A stretch of 64,000 nucleotides of DNA from Dysosmobacter sp. Marseille-Q4140 (lineage in GTDB: Bacteria > Bacillota > Clostridia > Oscillospirales > Oscillospiraceae): positions 62,001-126,000 of the forward strand of contig CP073694.1 of the NCBI GenBank assembly GCA_018228705.1, read 5' to 3'. The translations under genes were made by a program, and so were the position numbers. This document shows positions 1 to 7,304 of this stretch, in pieces (positions within the stretch are counted from its first letter, which is position 1; the number at the start of each line of letters is the position of its first letter). Below the pieces are notes generated by a model. It saw nothing but the letters and a program-made list of their open reading frames with translations, searched no databases and was not told where the DNA came from.

Positions 1-203
<203 letters not shown>

Positions 204-236
204 GGTACGACCACTCCGCAAATCCCCGCAAACACG

Positions 237-280
237 GTCCCGACTGCCGGACAGCTGATCGGCAGTCGGGACTGTTTTAT
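237..280 (+). terminator. Intrinsic terminator after ligA
   Basis: A perfect 13-bp inverted repeat (237-249 with 260-272) around a 10-base loop is followed by T-rich sequence (TGTTTTAT). It lies just downstream of the ligA stop. The rest of the 204-478 gap is markedly AT-rich compared with the window, and I see no gene in it. Confidence 0.85.
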
Positions 281-478
281 ATTGATTTTTTCTTGAAAAA
301 TCGATTACGTATTTTGATTTGTTACAAAATAATTACGCAAATTTGTACGGACCTCCAAAATTCCAGAGGAGGGTGGTGGGAAATCTTATTGACATCCTCC
401 ATAGACACGGACGGCTCCTTCATGATATACCATAACCGTAGCCGGAAACGGCTGCCAAATCAATTCCAGAAAGGATGT

Positions 479-745
479 GTGTTTCCCGTGAGATTGCATT
501 CTGAGGCTGACATCCAGGAGTTCCTGGACACCGTGGAGTCCTGCGAAGGCGACGTGTATCTGAAGAGCCCGGAGGGAGACATTTTTAATTTGAAATCTTC
601 TCTCTCCCGCTACATCGCGGTGGGCCGTCTGATCCAGGAGGAGGGCGACAGCCTGGAGCTGTTCGCCTCCCGCCGGGAGGACCGGGCCCGTCTGATGCAC
701 CTGGTGGCGGATCTGTCCAGCGGTACCATTCCCGCCGTGTCCTGA
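479..745 (+). CDS. HPr-like protein lacking the canonical phospho-His motif
   Basis: This small protein of about 88 residues has the beta-alpha-beta pattern of HPr. A first strand F-P-V-R-L leads into a helix, then D-V-Y-L-K. A second half, N-L-K-S-S-L-S-R-Y-I-A-V-G-R-L, aligns with the D-A-K-S-I-L-G region of HPr and is followed by G-D-S-L-E-L and a final helix. The HPr phosphorylation motif (G-L-H-A-R-P-A) is absent; the equivalent place reads L-H-S-E-A-D-I. It therefore looks like one of the HPr-fold proteins of clostridia with no obvious phosphocarrier role. The start is uncertain. GTG at 479 keeps the first strand but sits close to AGAAAGGA; GTG at 488 is spaced better for that site but truncates the strand. 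A strong terminator follows at 851. Confidence 0.65.
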   Translation: MFPVRLHSEADIQEFLDTVESCEGDVYLKSPEGDIFNLKSSLSRYIAVGRLIQEEGDSLELFASRREDRARLMHLVADLSSGTIPAVS

Positions 746-850
746 TCCCCCAAAGCGCCAACTCCGCAAGCCGCCCCCGGTGGGGCGGCAGCGCGTGAAG
801 AGGATCGCCCGCCGTCCCTTTGGGGGGGCGGCGGACCGCGAGACGACAGA

Positions 851-886
851 CGCCCGCCGTTCCGAAAAGGAACGGCGGGCGTTTTT
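851..886 (+). terminator. Intrinsic terminator after the HPr-like gene
   Basis: A 13-bp GC-rich perfect stem (851-863 with 869-881) with a 5-base loop is followed by TTTTT on the plus strand. It lies between the HPr-like gene and the convergent cotJC gene. The T-run favours plus-strand transcripts. Confidence 0.85.
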
Positions 887-904
887 GCGCGCTCCGGGGG
901 CCGC

Positions 905-1501
905 TCAGCGGTCGAAGGAGGGGTTCATATAGTAGACGTTCTTCTCGTCCAGTCTGTCCTTGGCCAGGCGCAGTCCCTCGCCGAAGCGCTGGAAGTGGAC
1001 GATCTCCCGGGCCCGCAGGAACTTGATGGCGTCGCTGACGTCCGGGTCGTCGCTCATGCGCAGGATGTTGTCATAGGTAACCCGGGCCTTCTGCTCGGCG
1101 GCCAGATCCTCGGTCAGGTCCGCGATGGTGTCGCCCTTGACGGCCATGCCGGCGGCGTTCCAGGGGGAGCCGGAGGCGGCGGTGGGGTAGACCCCGGCGG
1201 TGTGGTCGATGAAGTAGGGGGCAAAGCCGGCAGCCTTGATCTGGTCCTCGGTGAGGTCCCTTGTCAGCTGGTGGACGATGGTGCCGATCATCTCCAGGTG
1301 GCCCAGCTCCTCGGTACCGATGTCGGTCAGGAGGCCCTTGAGCTCCGGGTAGGGCATGGAGTAGCGCTGGCTCAGATACCGCAGGGAAGCGCCCAGCTCC
1401 CCGTCGGGCCCGCCGTACTGGCTGATGATGAGGGCCGCCAGCTTGGGGTTGGTGTTCTTGATCTTCACCGGGTACTGCAATTTTTTCTCATAGACGAACA
1501 T
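905..1501 (-). CDS. cotJC: CotJC, manganese-catalase-like spore coat protein
   Basis: This is a 198-residue protein of the CotJC/manganese catalase family, a ferritin-like four-helix bundle deposited in the spore coat. Landmarks are L-T-D-I-G-T-E-E-L-G-H-L-E near residues 65-80 and a second metal-ligand helix with A-R-E-I-V-H-F-Q-R-F near the C terminus. These supply the Glu/His ligands expected of a dinuclear metal centre. The start is taken at the ATG at 1501, which overlaps the stop of the upstream cotJ gene by one base (TGATG), giving M-F-V-Y-E-K-K-L-Q-Y-P-V. A longer in-frame extension to 1531 would lie inside the upstream gene and is not supported. CotJC is normally made in the mother cell as the last gene of a cotJ operon. 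Confidence 0.9.
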   Translation of the reverse strand: MFVYEKKLQYPVKIKNTNPKLAALIISQYGGPDGELGASLRYLSQRYSMPYPELKGLLTDIGTEELGHLEMIGTIVHQLTRDLTEDQIKAAGFAPYFIDHTAGVYPTAASGSPWNAAGMAVKGDTIADLTEDLAAEQKARVTYDNILRMSDDPDVSDAIKFLRAREIVHFQRFGEGLRLAKDRLDEKNVYYMNPSFDR

Positions 1502-1968
1502 CAGGCATTGCCTCCTTCCTCCCAGGGCCACGGGTCTTTCAGCCAGGCGTAGCCCGCCTCCGGCGTCAGATCCGTCTGCAGCAGGGGTCCGTACATCTGC
1601 TGGTACTTTTCCCGGCCCTCCTTGGCCAGCTTGATATAGGACCAGTAGAGGTTCAGGGCCTCCTGGTCCTCCGCGTGGGTGGTGAGGTAGAGCCCCAGCT
1701 CGTCAATGGCAAAGTCCAGGGCCATCAGCTCCACCAGAGCGGTGTTGGCGAGCTTCGTCTTGGCCTGGATGGCCGCCTTGAAGGGCAGGTCCAGCCCCGG
1801 GAACAGCGTCCCGGTCTGGAGGGCCTCCATCCGGCTGTACCGGACGGGGTTTTCCTCCTGCATGGGGATATAGGGAAATGCCAGCGCGCCGCAGCAGCCG
1901 GGCAGCTGCCCCTGGCCGGGGCCGCAGGGCTGCGGAGCGGGCAGATCGGGCTTGTTGGGTTTTTCCAT
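1501..1968 (-). CDS. cotJB: CotJA-CotJB fusion spore coat protein
   Basis: One 155-residue reading frame carries both cotJA- and cotJB-type sequence. Residues 1-30 are Pro/Gly/Cys-rich. Residues 30-65 contain the CotJA signature (A-F-P-Y-I-P-M-Q, then L-Q-T-G-T-L-F-P-G-L-D-L-P-F). Residues 70-155 contain the CotJB helical domain (A-L-D-F-A-I-D-E-L-G-L-Y-L and Y-G-P-L-L), ending in W-L-K-D-P-W-P-W-E. In Bacillus these are two separate genes upstream of cotJC. The start is the ATG at 1968 behind AAGGAGGA. A GC-rich hairpin sits in the leader near 1998-2018. The gene is translationally coupled to cotJC, so the coat subcomplex is probably made as a unit. Confidence 0.85.
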   Translation of the reverse strand: MEKPNKPDLPAPQPCGPGQGQLPGCCGALAFPYIPMQEENPVRYSRMEALQTGTLFPGLDLPFKAAIQAKTKLANTALVELMALDFAIDELGLYLTTHAEDQEALNLYWSYIKLAKEGREKYQQMYGPLLQTDLTPEAGYAWLKDPWPWEEGGNA

Positions 1969-2059
1969 CCTTGGGATTCCTCCTTACGTTCACATGACGC
2001 GGGGAGCGTCCCCGCGCCCACTCCATCCTATGCAGCAGGGGAGGGAAGGGTACCTGCCC

Positions 2060-2088
2060 TTGATTTTGGACCCGGCGGCGGCTATAAT
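2060..2088 (+). promoter_or_regulatory. Sigma-A-type promoter for cwlD
   Basis: TTGATT (2060-2065), a 17-base spacer and TATAAT (2083-2088) lie about 50 bases upstream of the amidase start. The gap up to the cotJ start is divergent, so this is the plus-strand promoter. Confidence 0.6.
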
Positions 2089-2140
2089 GCGGTATATGGG
2101 ATAAGCAGGTCCTCATAGGCTCCCACCGGGGGTGGGGACG

Positions 2141-2857
2141 ATGATGATCGTACTGCATAAGCGCCATCTGTACCTGGCGGGGCTGTGCCTCTGCTTTCTG
2201 GCCGCGCTGGGTGCGGTGCTGTGGCAGGGCAGCGGCGCCTATACGGCGGCCTTTGCCGGCGGCACCGTAGCGCAGCGGCCCACGGTGGTGGTAGACGCCG
2301 GACACGGCGGGGAGGATGGCGGCGCCGTGGCCGCCGACGGCACGGTGGAGGCGGGGCTGAACCTGGCTGTCGCCCTGCGGGTCCGGGACCTGCTGGCCTT
2401 CACCGGGGTGGACACCGTCATGACCCGCGCCGGAGAGGACGCCATCTACGATCCCGGCTGTTCCACGCTGCGGGAGAAAAAGGTGTCGGACCTTCGCAAC
2501 CGGGCGGCGCTGGTGGAAGCCACGGAAAACGCCGTGCTGCTGAGCATCCACCAGAACAGCCTGCCGTCCTCGCCGTCGACCCACGGGGCCCAGGTGTTCT
2601 TCAACGGCGCCGAGGGCGCGGCGCCCCTGGCGTCCGGCGTCCAGGAGGCGCTGAACCAGGCGGTCAATGAGGGGAAGGCCAAGAGCCCGGCGGCCATCGG
2701 CGCGTCGGTGTACCTGATGAAGAACATCACAGCCCCCGGCGTGCTGGTGGAGTGCGGCTTTCTCACCAACGAGGCCGAGGCGGCAAAGCTGAAAACGCCG
2801 GAGCACCAGCTGCGCCTGGCCGCCGCCATCACGGCGGGGCTGCTGAGCGCGGAGTAA
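2141..2857 (+). CDS. cwlD: N-acetylmuramoyl-L-alanine amidase, CwlD type
   Basis: This is a 238-residue exported amidase_3 family protein. A hydrophobic N-terminal segment (about residues 8-30) is followed by the catalytic domain. It carries the zinc-site motifs V-V-D-A-G-H-G-G-E-D-G-G, S-I-H-Q-N-S and V-L-V-E-C-G-F-L-T-N. The enzyme cleaves the amide bond between MurNAc and the stem peptide. CwlD-type members act with a deacetylase to make muramic lactam in spore cortex, which suits the neighbouring spore coat genes. The ATG at 2141 is preferred over an upstream in-frame GTG (2132) because it follows a G-rich ribosome-binding site. The assignment to CwlD rather than another amidase_3 rests on size and context. 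Confidence 0.8.
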   Translation: MMIVLHKRHLYLAGLCLCFLAALGAVLWQGSGAYTAAFAGGTVAQRPTVVVDAGHGGEDGGAVAADGTVEAGLNLAVALRVRDLLAFTGVDTVMTRAGEDAIYDPGCSTLREKKVSDLRNRAALVEATENAVLLSIHQNSLPSSPSTHGAQVFFNGAEGAAPLASGVQEALNQAVNEGKAKSPAAIGASVYLMKNITAPGVLVECGFLTNEAEAAKLKTPEHQLRLAAAITAGLLSAE

Positions 2858-2961
2858 AGGGCCGGCGTGCGCAGCGGCCGACACCCAAGGATTTCCCCCG
2901 GGAAAAGCGGCGCGCAGCGCGGCTGATGAGAGGGCGGCGTACGGAGGTCTGTCCCGAAGCG

Positions 2962-3018
2962 GGCCCCTCATCCGGCACCTTCGGGGCCGCCTTCCCCCAG
3001 GGGAAGGCTTTCAAAGGC
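2962..3018 (+). repeat. Short interspersed hairpin repeat, copy A
   Basis: A block of about 57 bp begins with CCCTCATCCGG and ends with the dyad CTTCCCCC-AGGGGAAGGCT. A related copy in the opposite orientation lies at 17741-17812. Both copies lie between genes and share the order CCCTCATCC, then a variable middle, then CTTCC-N-GGAAGGCT. This looks like a REP/MITE-type interspersed element. It occupies most of the gap between cwlD and radA. Confidence 0.5.
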
Positions 3019-3074
3019 CCAGCGGCCGCCCGGGGACAGGCCCGCCAGGCGCTCCGTTCTTTTTGGGAGGTATT

Positions 3075-4451
3075 ATGAAGCAAAAAACGCTCTTTTACTG
3101 CACGTCCTGCGGCAATGAGACCGCCAAGTGGGCGGGGAAGTGCCCGGCCTGCGGGGCCTGGAACACCATCGTGGAGCAGCCGGAGCAGCCCCGGACGGCG
3201 GGAAAGACCCCGCCCTCCCGCTCCGCGGGAGGACCCAGGCGCCGGGCCTGCCCGGTGACGGAGCTGCGCACCGACGAGGAGATCCGCTTTCCCACGGGCA
3301 TGGGGGAGCTGGACCGGGTCCTGGGCGGCGGCGCCGTCAAGGGCTCGCTGGTGCTGGTAGGCGGCGCCCCGGGCATCGGCAAATCCACGCTGATGCTCCA
3401 GATCTGCGACCAGCTGTGCAAGTCCTCCCGGGTGCTGTATGTATCCGGGGAGGAGTCCGAGCACCAGCTGAAATTGCGTGCTAAGCGATTACATGTGGAC
3501 AGCCCCAACCTTCTGGTGCTGTCGGAGACCAGCCTGGGGGAGGTCCTGGAGGCGGTGACGGCGGAGGCACCGGAGGTGCTGATCGTGGACTCCATCCAGA
3601 CCCTCTGGAACGAGGCCCTGGACTCTCCGGCGGGCAGCGTCAGCCAGGTAAAGGACTGCGCCATGGCGCTGATGCAGGTGGCCAAGGGCCGGGGCATCAC
3701 GGTGTTCGTCATCGGCCACGTCAACAAGGAGGGCTCCATCGCGGGCCCCAAGGTGCTGGAGCACATGGTGGACTGCGTGCTGTACTTCGAGGGCGACCAG
3801 CACGCCGCCCACCGGATCCTCCGGGCCGCCAAGAACCGCTTCGGCGCCACCAACGAGATCGGCGTCTTTGAGATGCGGGACAGCGGCCTGGTGGAGGTGG
3901 AAAACCCCTCGGAGCTGCTGCTCTCGGGCCGTCCGGAGGATGCGCCGGGCACCTGCGTCACCTGTGTCATGGAGGGGGCCCGGCCGGTGCTGGCGGAGAT
4001 CCAGGCCCTGGTGGTCAGCACCGCAGGCTCCAATCCCCGCCGCACCAGCAACGGCTTCGACTACAACCGCTTCGCCATGCTGCTGGCGGTGCTGGACAAG
4101 CGGGGGGGACTGAAAGTCTCCGCCTGCGACGCCTATCTCAACATCATCGGCGGATTGTGGCTGGACGAGCCCGCCGCGGACCTGGCGGCGGTGATCGCCC
4201 TGGCCTCCAGCTATCTGGACCGGCCCGTGCCCGGCGACCTGGTGGCCGTGGGAGAGGTGGGTCTCACCGGCGAACTGCGCAGCGTCAGCCATCTGGAGCA
4301 GCGGATCAGCGAGATCCACCGGCTGGGCTTCCGCCGGTGTGTGGTCCCGCGCCGCCGGACCGGGGCCCTGACGGCGCCGCCGGGTCTGGATCTGATTCCG
4401 GCCGGGAATATCGGTGAGGCGATCCGAGCGGCGCTGGGCGCGCGGGGATGA
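3075..4451 (+). CDS. radA: DNA repair protein RadA/Sms
   Basis: This 458-residue protein has the full RadA architecture. An N-terminal C4 zinc finger (C-T-S-C at residues 9-12, with a second C-P-A-C pair) is followed by a RecA-like ATPase with Walker A G-A-P-G-I-G-K-S-T near residue 100. Next come the RadA-specific K-N-R-F-G motif and a C-terminal Lon-protease-like domain without catalytic activity. RadA helps process recombination intermediates by driving branch migration on D-loops. The start is the ATG at 3075 behind GGGAGG; an in-frame TTG at 3063 precedes that site and is rejected. The 3' end overlaps a small convergent reading frame. Confidence 0.95.
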   Translation: MKQKTLFYCTSCGNETAKWAGKCPACGAWNTIVEQPEQPRTAGKTPPSRSAGGPRRRACPVTELRTDEEIRFPTGMGELDRVLGGGAVKGSLVLVGGAPGIGKSTLMLQICDQLCKSSRVLYVSGEESEHQLKLRAKRLHVDSPNLLVLSETSLGEVLEAVTAEAPEVLIVDSIQTLWNEALDSPAGSVSQVKDCAMALMQVAKGRGITVFVIGHVNKEGSIAGPKVLEHMVDCVLYFEGDQHAAHRILRAAKNRFGATNEIGVFEMRDSGLVEVENPSELLLSGRPEDAPGTCVTCVMEGARPVLAEIQALVVSTAGSNPRRTSNGFDYNRFAMLLAVLDKRGGLKVSACDAYLNIIGGLWLDEPAADLAAVIALASSYLDRPVPGDLVAVGEVGLTGELRSVSHLEQRISEIHRLGFRRCVVPRRRTGALTAPPGLDLIPAGNIGEAIRAALGARG

Positions 4452-4572
4452 AGTGGACGCAGGCGCCGCCCAGGGACGGCACGCCCGCGGCGGCGGCGCT
4501 GTCCAACGTGCACACGCCGTCCTGCTGGTACACGCACTGGCTGGTACAGGGGATCAGGCTCATGAGCATCAT
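4306..4572 (-). CDS. Small Cys-rich protein, antisense to the radA 3' end
   Basis: The reading frame has 88 codons. The first 43 residues look like a compact Cys-rich module: C9-x3-C13-x7-C21 then C38-V-H-F-I-P. That spacing suggests a metal-binding knuckle of a kind seen in small clostridial proteins, though I cannot name a characterised family. The remaining residues are Pro/Arg/Gly-rich and lie antisense to the last coding part of radA, so they may be only what that frame happens to encode. There is no strong ribosome-binding site before the ATG cluster at 4563-4572. The N-terminal module is probably real; the C-terminal extent is doubtful. Confidence 0.45.
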   Translation of the reverse strand: MMLMSLIPCTSQCVYQQDGVCTLDSAAAAGVPSLGGACVHFIPARPAPLGSPHRYSRPESDPDPAAPSGPRSGGAGPHTGGSPAGGSR

Positions 4573-4841
4573 CCGTTCTGAAAGAGATTATCCATAGCTT
4601 GGCCGGGCAGCGGCGGTTTTATGTCCGCGGAAAGCTGCAAGGGCACATCCGGACAACGCCGGGCGTCACAGCGGACCGCAGCGCGCAAAAACGCCGGACA
4701 GCGCAGGCCGCCCGGCGGCGCACCGGCAGATCTCCACGAGGAAAAGCAAACGCAAAATGTGTAAACCCCCGGACGAATGCCGCTCACAGCCGCGCTCCGT
4801 CCGGGGAGACGCTGAGAGAGGAGGTTTTGCGGGGATATTAT

Positions 4842-4873
4842 AAATTGAACAAAATAAAAATTTTGTTCAATTT
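4842..4873. repeat. Perfect 14-bp AT-rich palindrome with 4-base loop
   Basis: The left arm AAATTGAACAAAAT (4842-4855) and the right arm ATTTTGTTCAATTT (4860-4873) are exact reverse complements around AAAA. The site lies in the 544-bp gap between radA and the recombinase gene, in otherwise GC-rich sequence, about 120 bases before the recombinase start. It is not a normal terminator because it has few GC pairs and no T-run beyond the stem. An operator or a recombinase binding site are the main options. Apart from it and the start of the small minus-strand Cys-rich frame, I see nothing convincing in this gap. Confidence 0.6.
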
Positions 4874-4995
4874 AGGGGAGGGCAAAACGGCTCGGGAGCC
4901 TCTTTGGGGCCTCCGGGACCCATCGGCCCCTTCCGGGCCCAGCGCCGGCCGGCTCAGGCCGCCGCGCCGCCTGGCGCATCTCCGCATACAGAGAT

Positions 4996-6006
4996 ATGAT
5001 CGACTACCGCACCCAGGCGCCGCAGATCCTGCGGGATTTTTTGGCGTATCACGAGACCATCAAAGCCCACTCCAGGCGCACCGTGGACGAATACTTCCTG
5101 GACCTGCGGAATTTCTTCCGCTATCTCAAGCAGCAGCGCGATCCGTCCCTGGCGGGCCTGGCGCTGGACGAGATCGACATTATGGACGTGGATCTGGACT
5201 TTGTGGCCGCCGTGACGTTGACGGACATCTACGGCTACATGGCCTATCTCAGCCGGGACCGGGTCCTGCATCCAAACAGCGCCCGGTCTGACTACGGTCT
5301 GAACGCCGCGTCCCGGGCCCGGAAGATCGCCACGATCCGGTCGTTTTACAACTACCTGACCAACAAGATGCACCTACTTCGTGAAAATCCTGTCAAAGAT
5401 ATCGACTCTCCGAAATTGAAGAAAACATTGCCGAAATACCTGACTTTGGACGAAAGCATCCAGCTTTTGAGTTCTGTGGATGGCAAAAATCAGGAACGGG
5501 ACTACTGTATCCTGACGCTGTTCCTCAACTGCGGCCTGCGGATCAGCGAGCTGGTGGGCCTCAACCGCCGGGACATCCAGGGCGACACCCTGCGGGTCCT
5601 GGGCAAGGGCAACAAGGTCCGCATCCTCTACCTCAACGACGCCTGCCAGGAGGCCCTGCGGCGGTATCTGGCGGTGCGGCGGCCCATCACCGGCCGGGAT
5701 GCCGACGCACTGTTTCTCTCGTCCCAGAACGAGCGGGTCAGCCGGTCCACGGTCCACGCCATGGTGAAAAAGCGCCTGGCCGAGGCGGGCATCGACGCCT
5801 CGGAGTACTCGTCCCACAAGCTGCGCCACACCGCCGCCACGCTGATGCTGCAAAACGGCGTGGACGTCCGGGCGGTCCAGGAGGTCCTGGGCCACGACCA
5901 TCTCAACACCACGGAGATCTACACCCACATCGACAGCGACGCCCTGCGGGTGGCGGCGAAGGCCAATCCCCTCTCAAAAGTCAAGCGCAAGGGAAATCAG
6001 ACGTGA
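4996..6006 (+). CDS. Xer-family tyrosine recombinase
   Basis: This is a 336-residue integrase/recombinase. An N-terminal SAM-like core-binding domain (residues 1-150) is followed by the catalytic domain. All catalytic residues are visible: Arg in C-G-L-R-I-S-E-L, Lys in the V-L-G-K-G-N-K-V-R turn, H-K-L-R-H-T, L-G-H, and the nucleophile Tyr in T-E-I-Y-T-H. XerC/XerD resolve chromosome dimers at dif by strand exchange. This protein is about 35 residues longer than typical XerD. The extra length is an acidic insert (around residues 50-80) in the N-terminal domain. No dif site or mobile-element gene is evident beside it, so a housekeeping role is likelier than phage integration. A long palindrome lies upstream. 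Confidence 0.88.
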   Translation: MIDYRTQAPQILRDFLAYHETIKAHSRRTVDEYFLDLRNFFRYLKQQRDPSLAGLALDEIDIMDVDLDFVAAVTLTDIYGYMAYLSRDRVLHPNSARSDYGLNAASRARKIATIRSFYNYLTNKMHLLRENPVKDIDSPKLKKTLPKYLTLDESIQLLSSVDGKNQERDYCILTLFLNCGLRISELVGLNRRDIQGDTLRVLGKGNKVRILYLNDACQEALRRYLAVRRPITGRDADALFLSSQNERVSRSTVHAMVKKRLAEAGIDASEYSSHKLRHTAATLMLQNGVDVRAVQEVLGHDHLNTTEIYTHIDSDALRVAAKANPLSKVKRKGNQT

Positions 6007-6045
6007 CCGGCCCGGAGGGACGCCTCCCGGCCGGTCTCCCCTTTC
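6005..6045 (+). terminator. Probable terminator after the recombinase gene
   Basis: A GC-rich stem (6005-6018 with 6023-6036, one mismatch) starts at the stop codon and is followed by a weak TCCCCTTTC tail. The short T-run makes this a moderate call. Confidence 0.45.
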
Positions 6046-6210
6046 ACGGCCCCCTCCCCTTTCCCCCGCCGCCCGGCGGGGCGGTCTCCGAAAAGGCGCG
6101 ACAGTCAGCGGTCCCTCATCCGGCCCCTGCGGAGCCACCGCTATGCCGTGCCGGTGCGGCGGGGTCACAGGGGCAGCAGCGGTCCCGGGACACCGGAGCT
6201 GAAAAGCGCA

Positions 6211-6246
6211 GAAAGACGCCGCCCGCATCATGCGGGCGGCGTCTTG
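6211..6246. terminator. Bidirectional intrinsic terminator
   Basis: A perfect 13-bp GC-rich stem (6215-6227 with 6231-6243) around TCA lies between convergent genes. On the minus strand it is followed by TTTC and serves the zinc-ribbon gene. On the plus strand it is followed by TTGT. Confidence 0.75.
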
Positions 6247-6275
6247 TAGCATCATTTATAAAAACCGAATGGTCC

Positions 6276-6557
6276 TTATCTCTGCTGCTCTCTCATCTTG
6301 GCGAAGCACTCGCTGCAGTAGACCGGACGGTCAGACTTCGGCTCAAAGGGAACCTTGGCCTCGCCGCCGCAGGCAGCGCAAACAGCGGTGAAGTACTCCC
6401 GGGGACCGCGGGCAGCGTTCTTGCGGGCATCCCGGCAGGCCTTGCAGCGCTGGGGCTCGTTCTGGAAGCCGCGCTCAGCGTAGAACTCCTGCTCACCGGC
6501 GGTGAACACGAACTCCTGGCCGCACTCTTTGCACACTAAAGTCTTGTCTTCGTACAT
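6276..6557 (-). CDS. Zinc-ribbon protein with two CxxC modules
   Basis: A 93-residue protein with four CxxC knuckles. The N-terminal half has C-K-E-C and C-K-A-C around an aromatic F-x-F-T-A-G-E-Q-E-F-Y core, as in the zf-trcl probable zinc-binding domain. The C-terminal half has C-A-A-C-G-G then V-P-F-E-P and Y-C-S-E-C-F, a second CxxC-CxxC ribbon seen in many small firmicute proteins. The function is unknown; nucleic-acid or ribosome association is a guess from the fold. The start is the ATG at 6557 after AGAGAGGG. It lies just downstream of sigH on the same strand and shares a terminator at 6211-6246. Confidence 0.85.
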   Translation of the reverse strand: MYEDKTLVCKECGQEFVFTAGEQEFYAERGFQNEPQRCKACRDARKNAARGPREYFTAVCAACGGEAKVPFEPKSDRPVYCSECFAKMREQQR

Positions 6558-6596
6558 GTTTTTACCCTCTCTTTGAAAAGAAAAATATATATGCGC

Positions 6597-7238
6597 TCAG
6601 CTTCCGCTGAGATCGCCGGATTGAAGCTGCCGCGCCACCTTGCGTCGAATACGCTGCACGGCGTTGTCCACGGACTTTGGGGGCTTGCCTACCGTCTCGG
6701 CAATTTCCCTGCATGAAAGACCGTCCAAATAGTACCCCAAAATCTCTGCTTCAAACTCGGACAACTGTTTCCGGACACCGGCTAAGAGGGCTGCTGTGTG
6801 CTCCCTGTCGATCAGGAAATCCTCGGGATTGCGCTGCGCCAAATGACTGGTACCAGAGGTGTAGGAGTTGCTGTCAAGGAAGGGTGTATCCAGGGGAACC
6901 GACTGATTGAGCGGTGAATGCTTATCCCGCGCCGCGGCGCGGAGTACGGAATACAGCCGGTTGCGTATGCAGATTTCCGCGAACGTCCGGAACGAGGCCT
7001 CTTTGGCGGCGTCGTATTCCCGGACGGCTTTGATGAGACCCACCATCCCCTCCTGGGTCAGGTCCTCGCTGTCTCCGCCGATCAGAAAGAAGGGGCGGGC
7101 GCAGGTGCGGACCAGCCGGTTATACCGGGCCACCAGGACCTCCTCAGCCTCCCGATTTCCAGAGGCTGCCAGAGCGCACAGGGCTTCATCGCTGTGCCGG
7201 TCCAGAGGCAGATGGGTTTGCTCTTGTGAGTTACGCAT
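6597..7238 (-). CDS. sigH: RNA polymerase sporulation sigma factor SigH
   Basis: This 213-residue sigma-70 family protein matches SigH/Spo0H throughout. Region 2 reads D-L-T-Q-E-G-M-V-G-L-I-K-A and R-T-F-A-E-I-C-I-R-N. Region 4 reads Y-L-D-G-L-S-C-R-E-I-A-E with the K-S-V-D-N-A-V-Q-R-I-R-R-K recognition helix. SigH directs early stationary-phase and sporulation genes, including spoIIA, which lies elsewhere in this window. The ATG at 7238 is the only start that preserves the N-terminal helix, yet it has no Shine-Dalgarno sequence. A strong promoter -10 box ends six bases upstream, so the transcript may be leaderless. It lies 66 bases after glmM on the same strand. Confidence 0.92.
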   Translation of the reverse strand: MRNSQEQTHLPLDRHSDEALCALAASGNREAEEVLVARYNRLVRTCARPFFLIGGDSEDLTQEGMVGLIKAVREYDAAKEASFRTFAEICIRNRLYSVLRAAARDKHSPLNQSVPLDTPFLDSNSYTSGTSHLAQRNPEDFLIDREHTAALLAGVRKQLSEFEAEILGYYLDGLSCREIAETVGKPPKSVDNAVQRIRRKVARQLQSGDLSGS

Positions 7239-7243
7239 ATGCC

Positions 7244-7273
7244 ATTATACGCATCAATCTCTCGAAATGTCAA
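7244..7273 (-). promoter_or_regulatory. Consensus promoter abutting the sigH start codon
   Basis: Read on the minus strand, TTGACA (7268-7273), an 18-base spacer and TATAAT (7244-7249) lie immediately upstream of the ATG at 7238. A start point about 7 bases after the -10 box would fall on the ATG itself. Confidence 0.7.
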
Positions 7274-7304
7274 GCGAATTATTAAAATTGCCGGGGACTT
7301 TTTC

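Noticed and set aside
293..478. N-terminal extension of the HPr-like gene to 293
   Set aside because: The region is AT-rich non-coding sequence following the terminator, with no ribosome-binding site at 293 and no family match.
4569..4787. 72-codon minus-strand frame upstream of the Cys-rich protein
   Set aside because: No family pattern and no ribosome-binding site; composition fits chance.
4842..4873. Palindrome as a LexA box
   Set aside because: Its GAAC and GTTC halves are 16 bases apart, not the 4 of the firmicute LexA site, and the flanking C/G are missing.
6112..6137. Third copy of the CCCTCATCC repeat
   Set aside because: Only the first 12 or so bases match and the CTTCC-GGAAGG dyad is absent, so it is too weak to claim.
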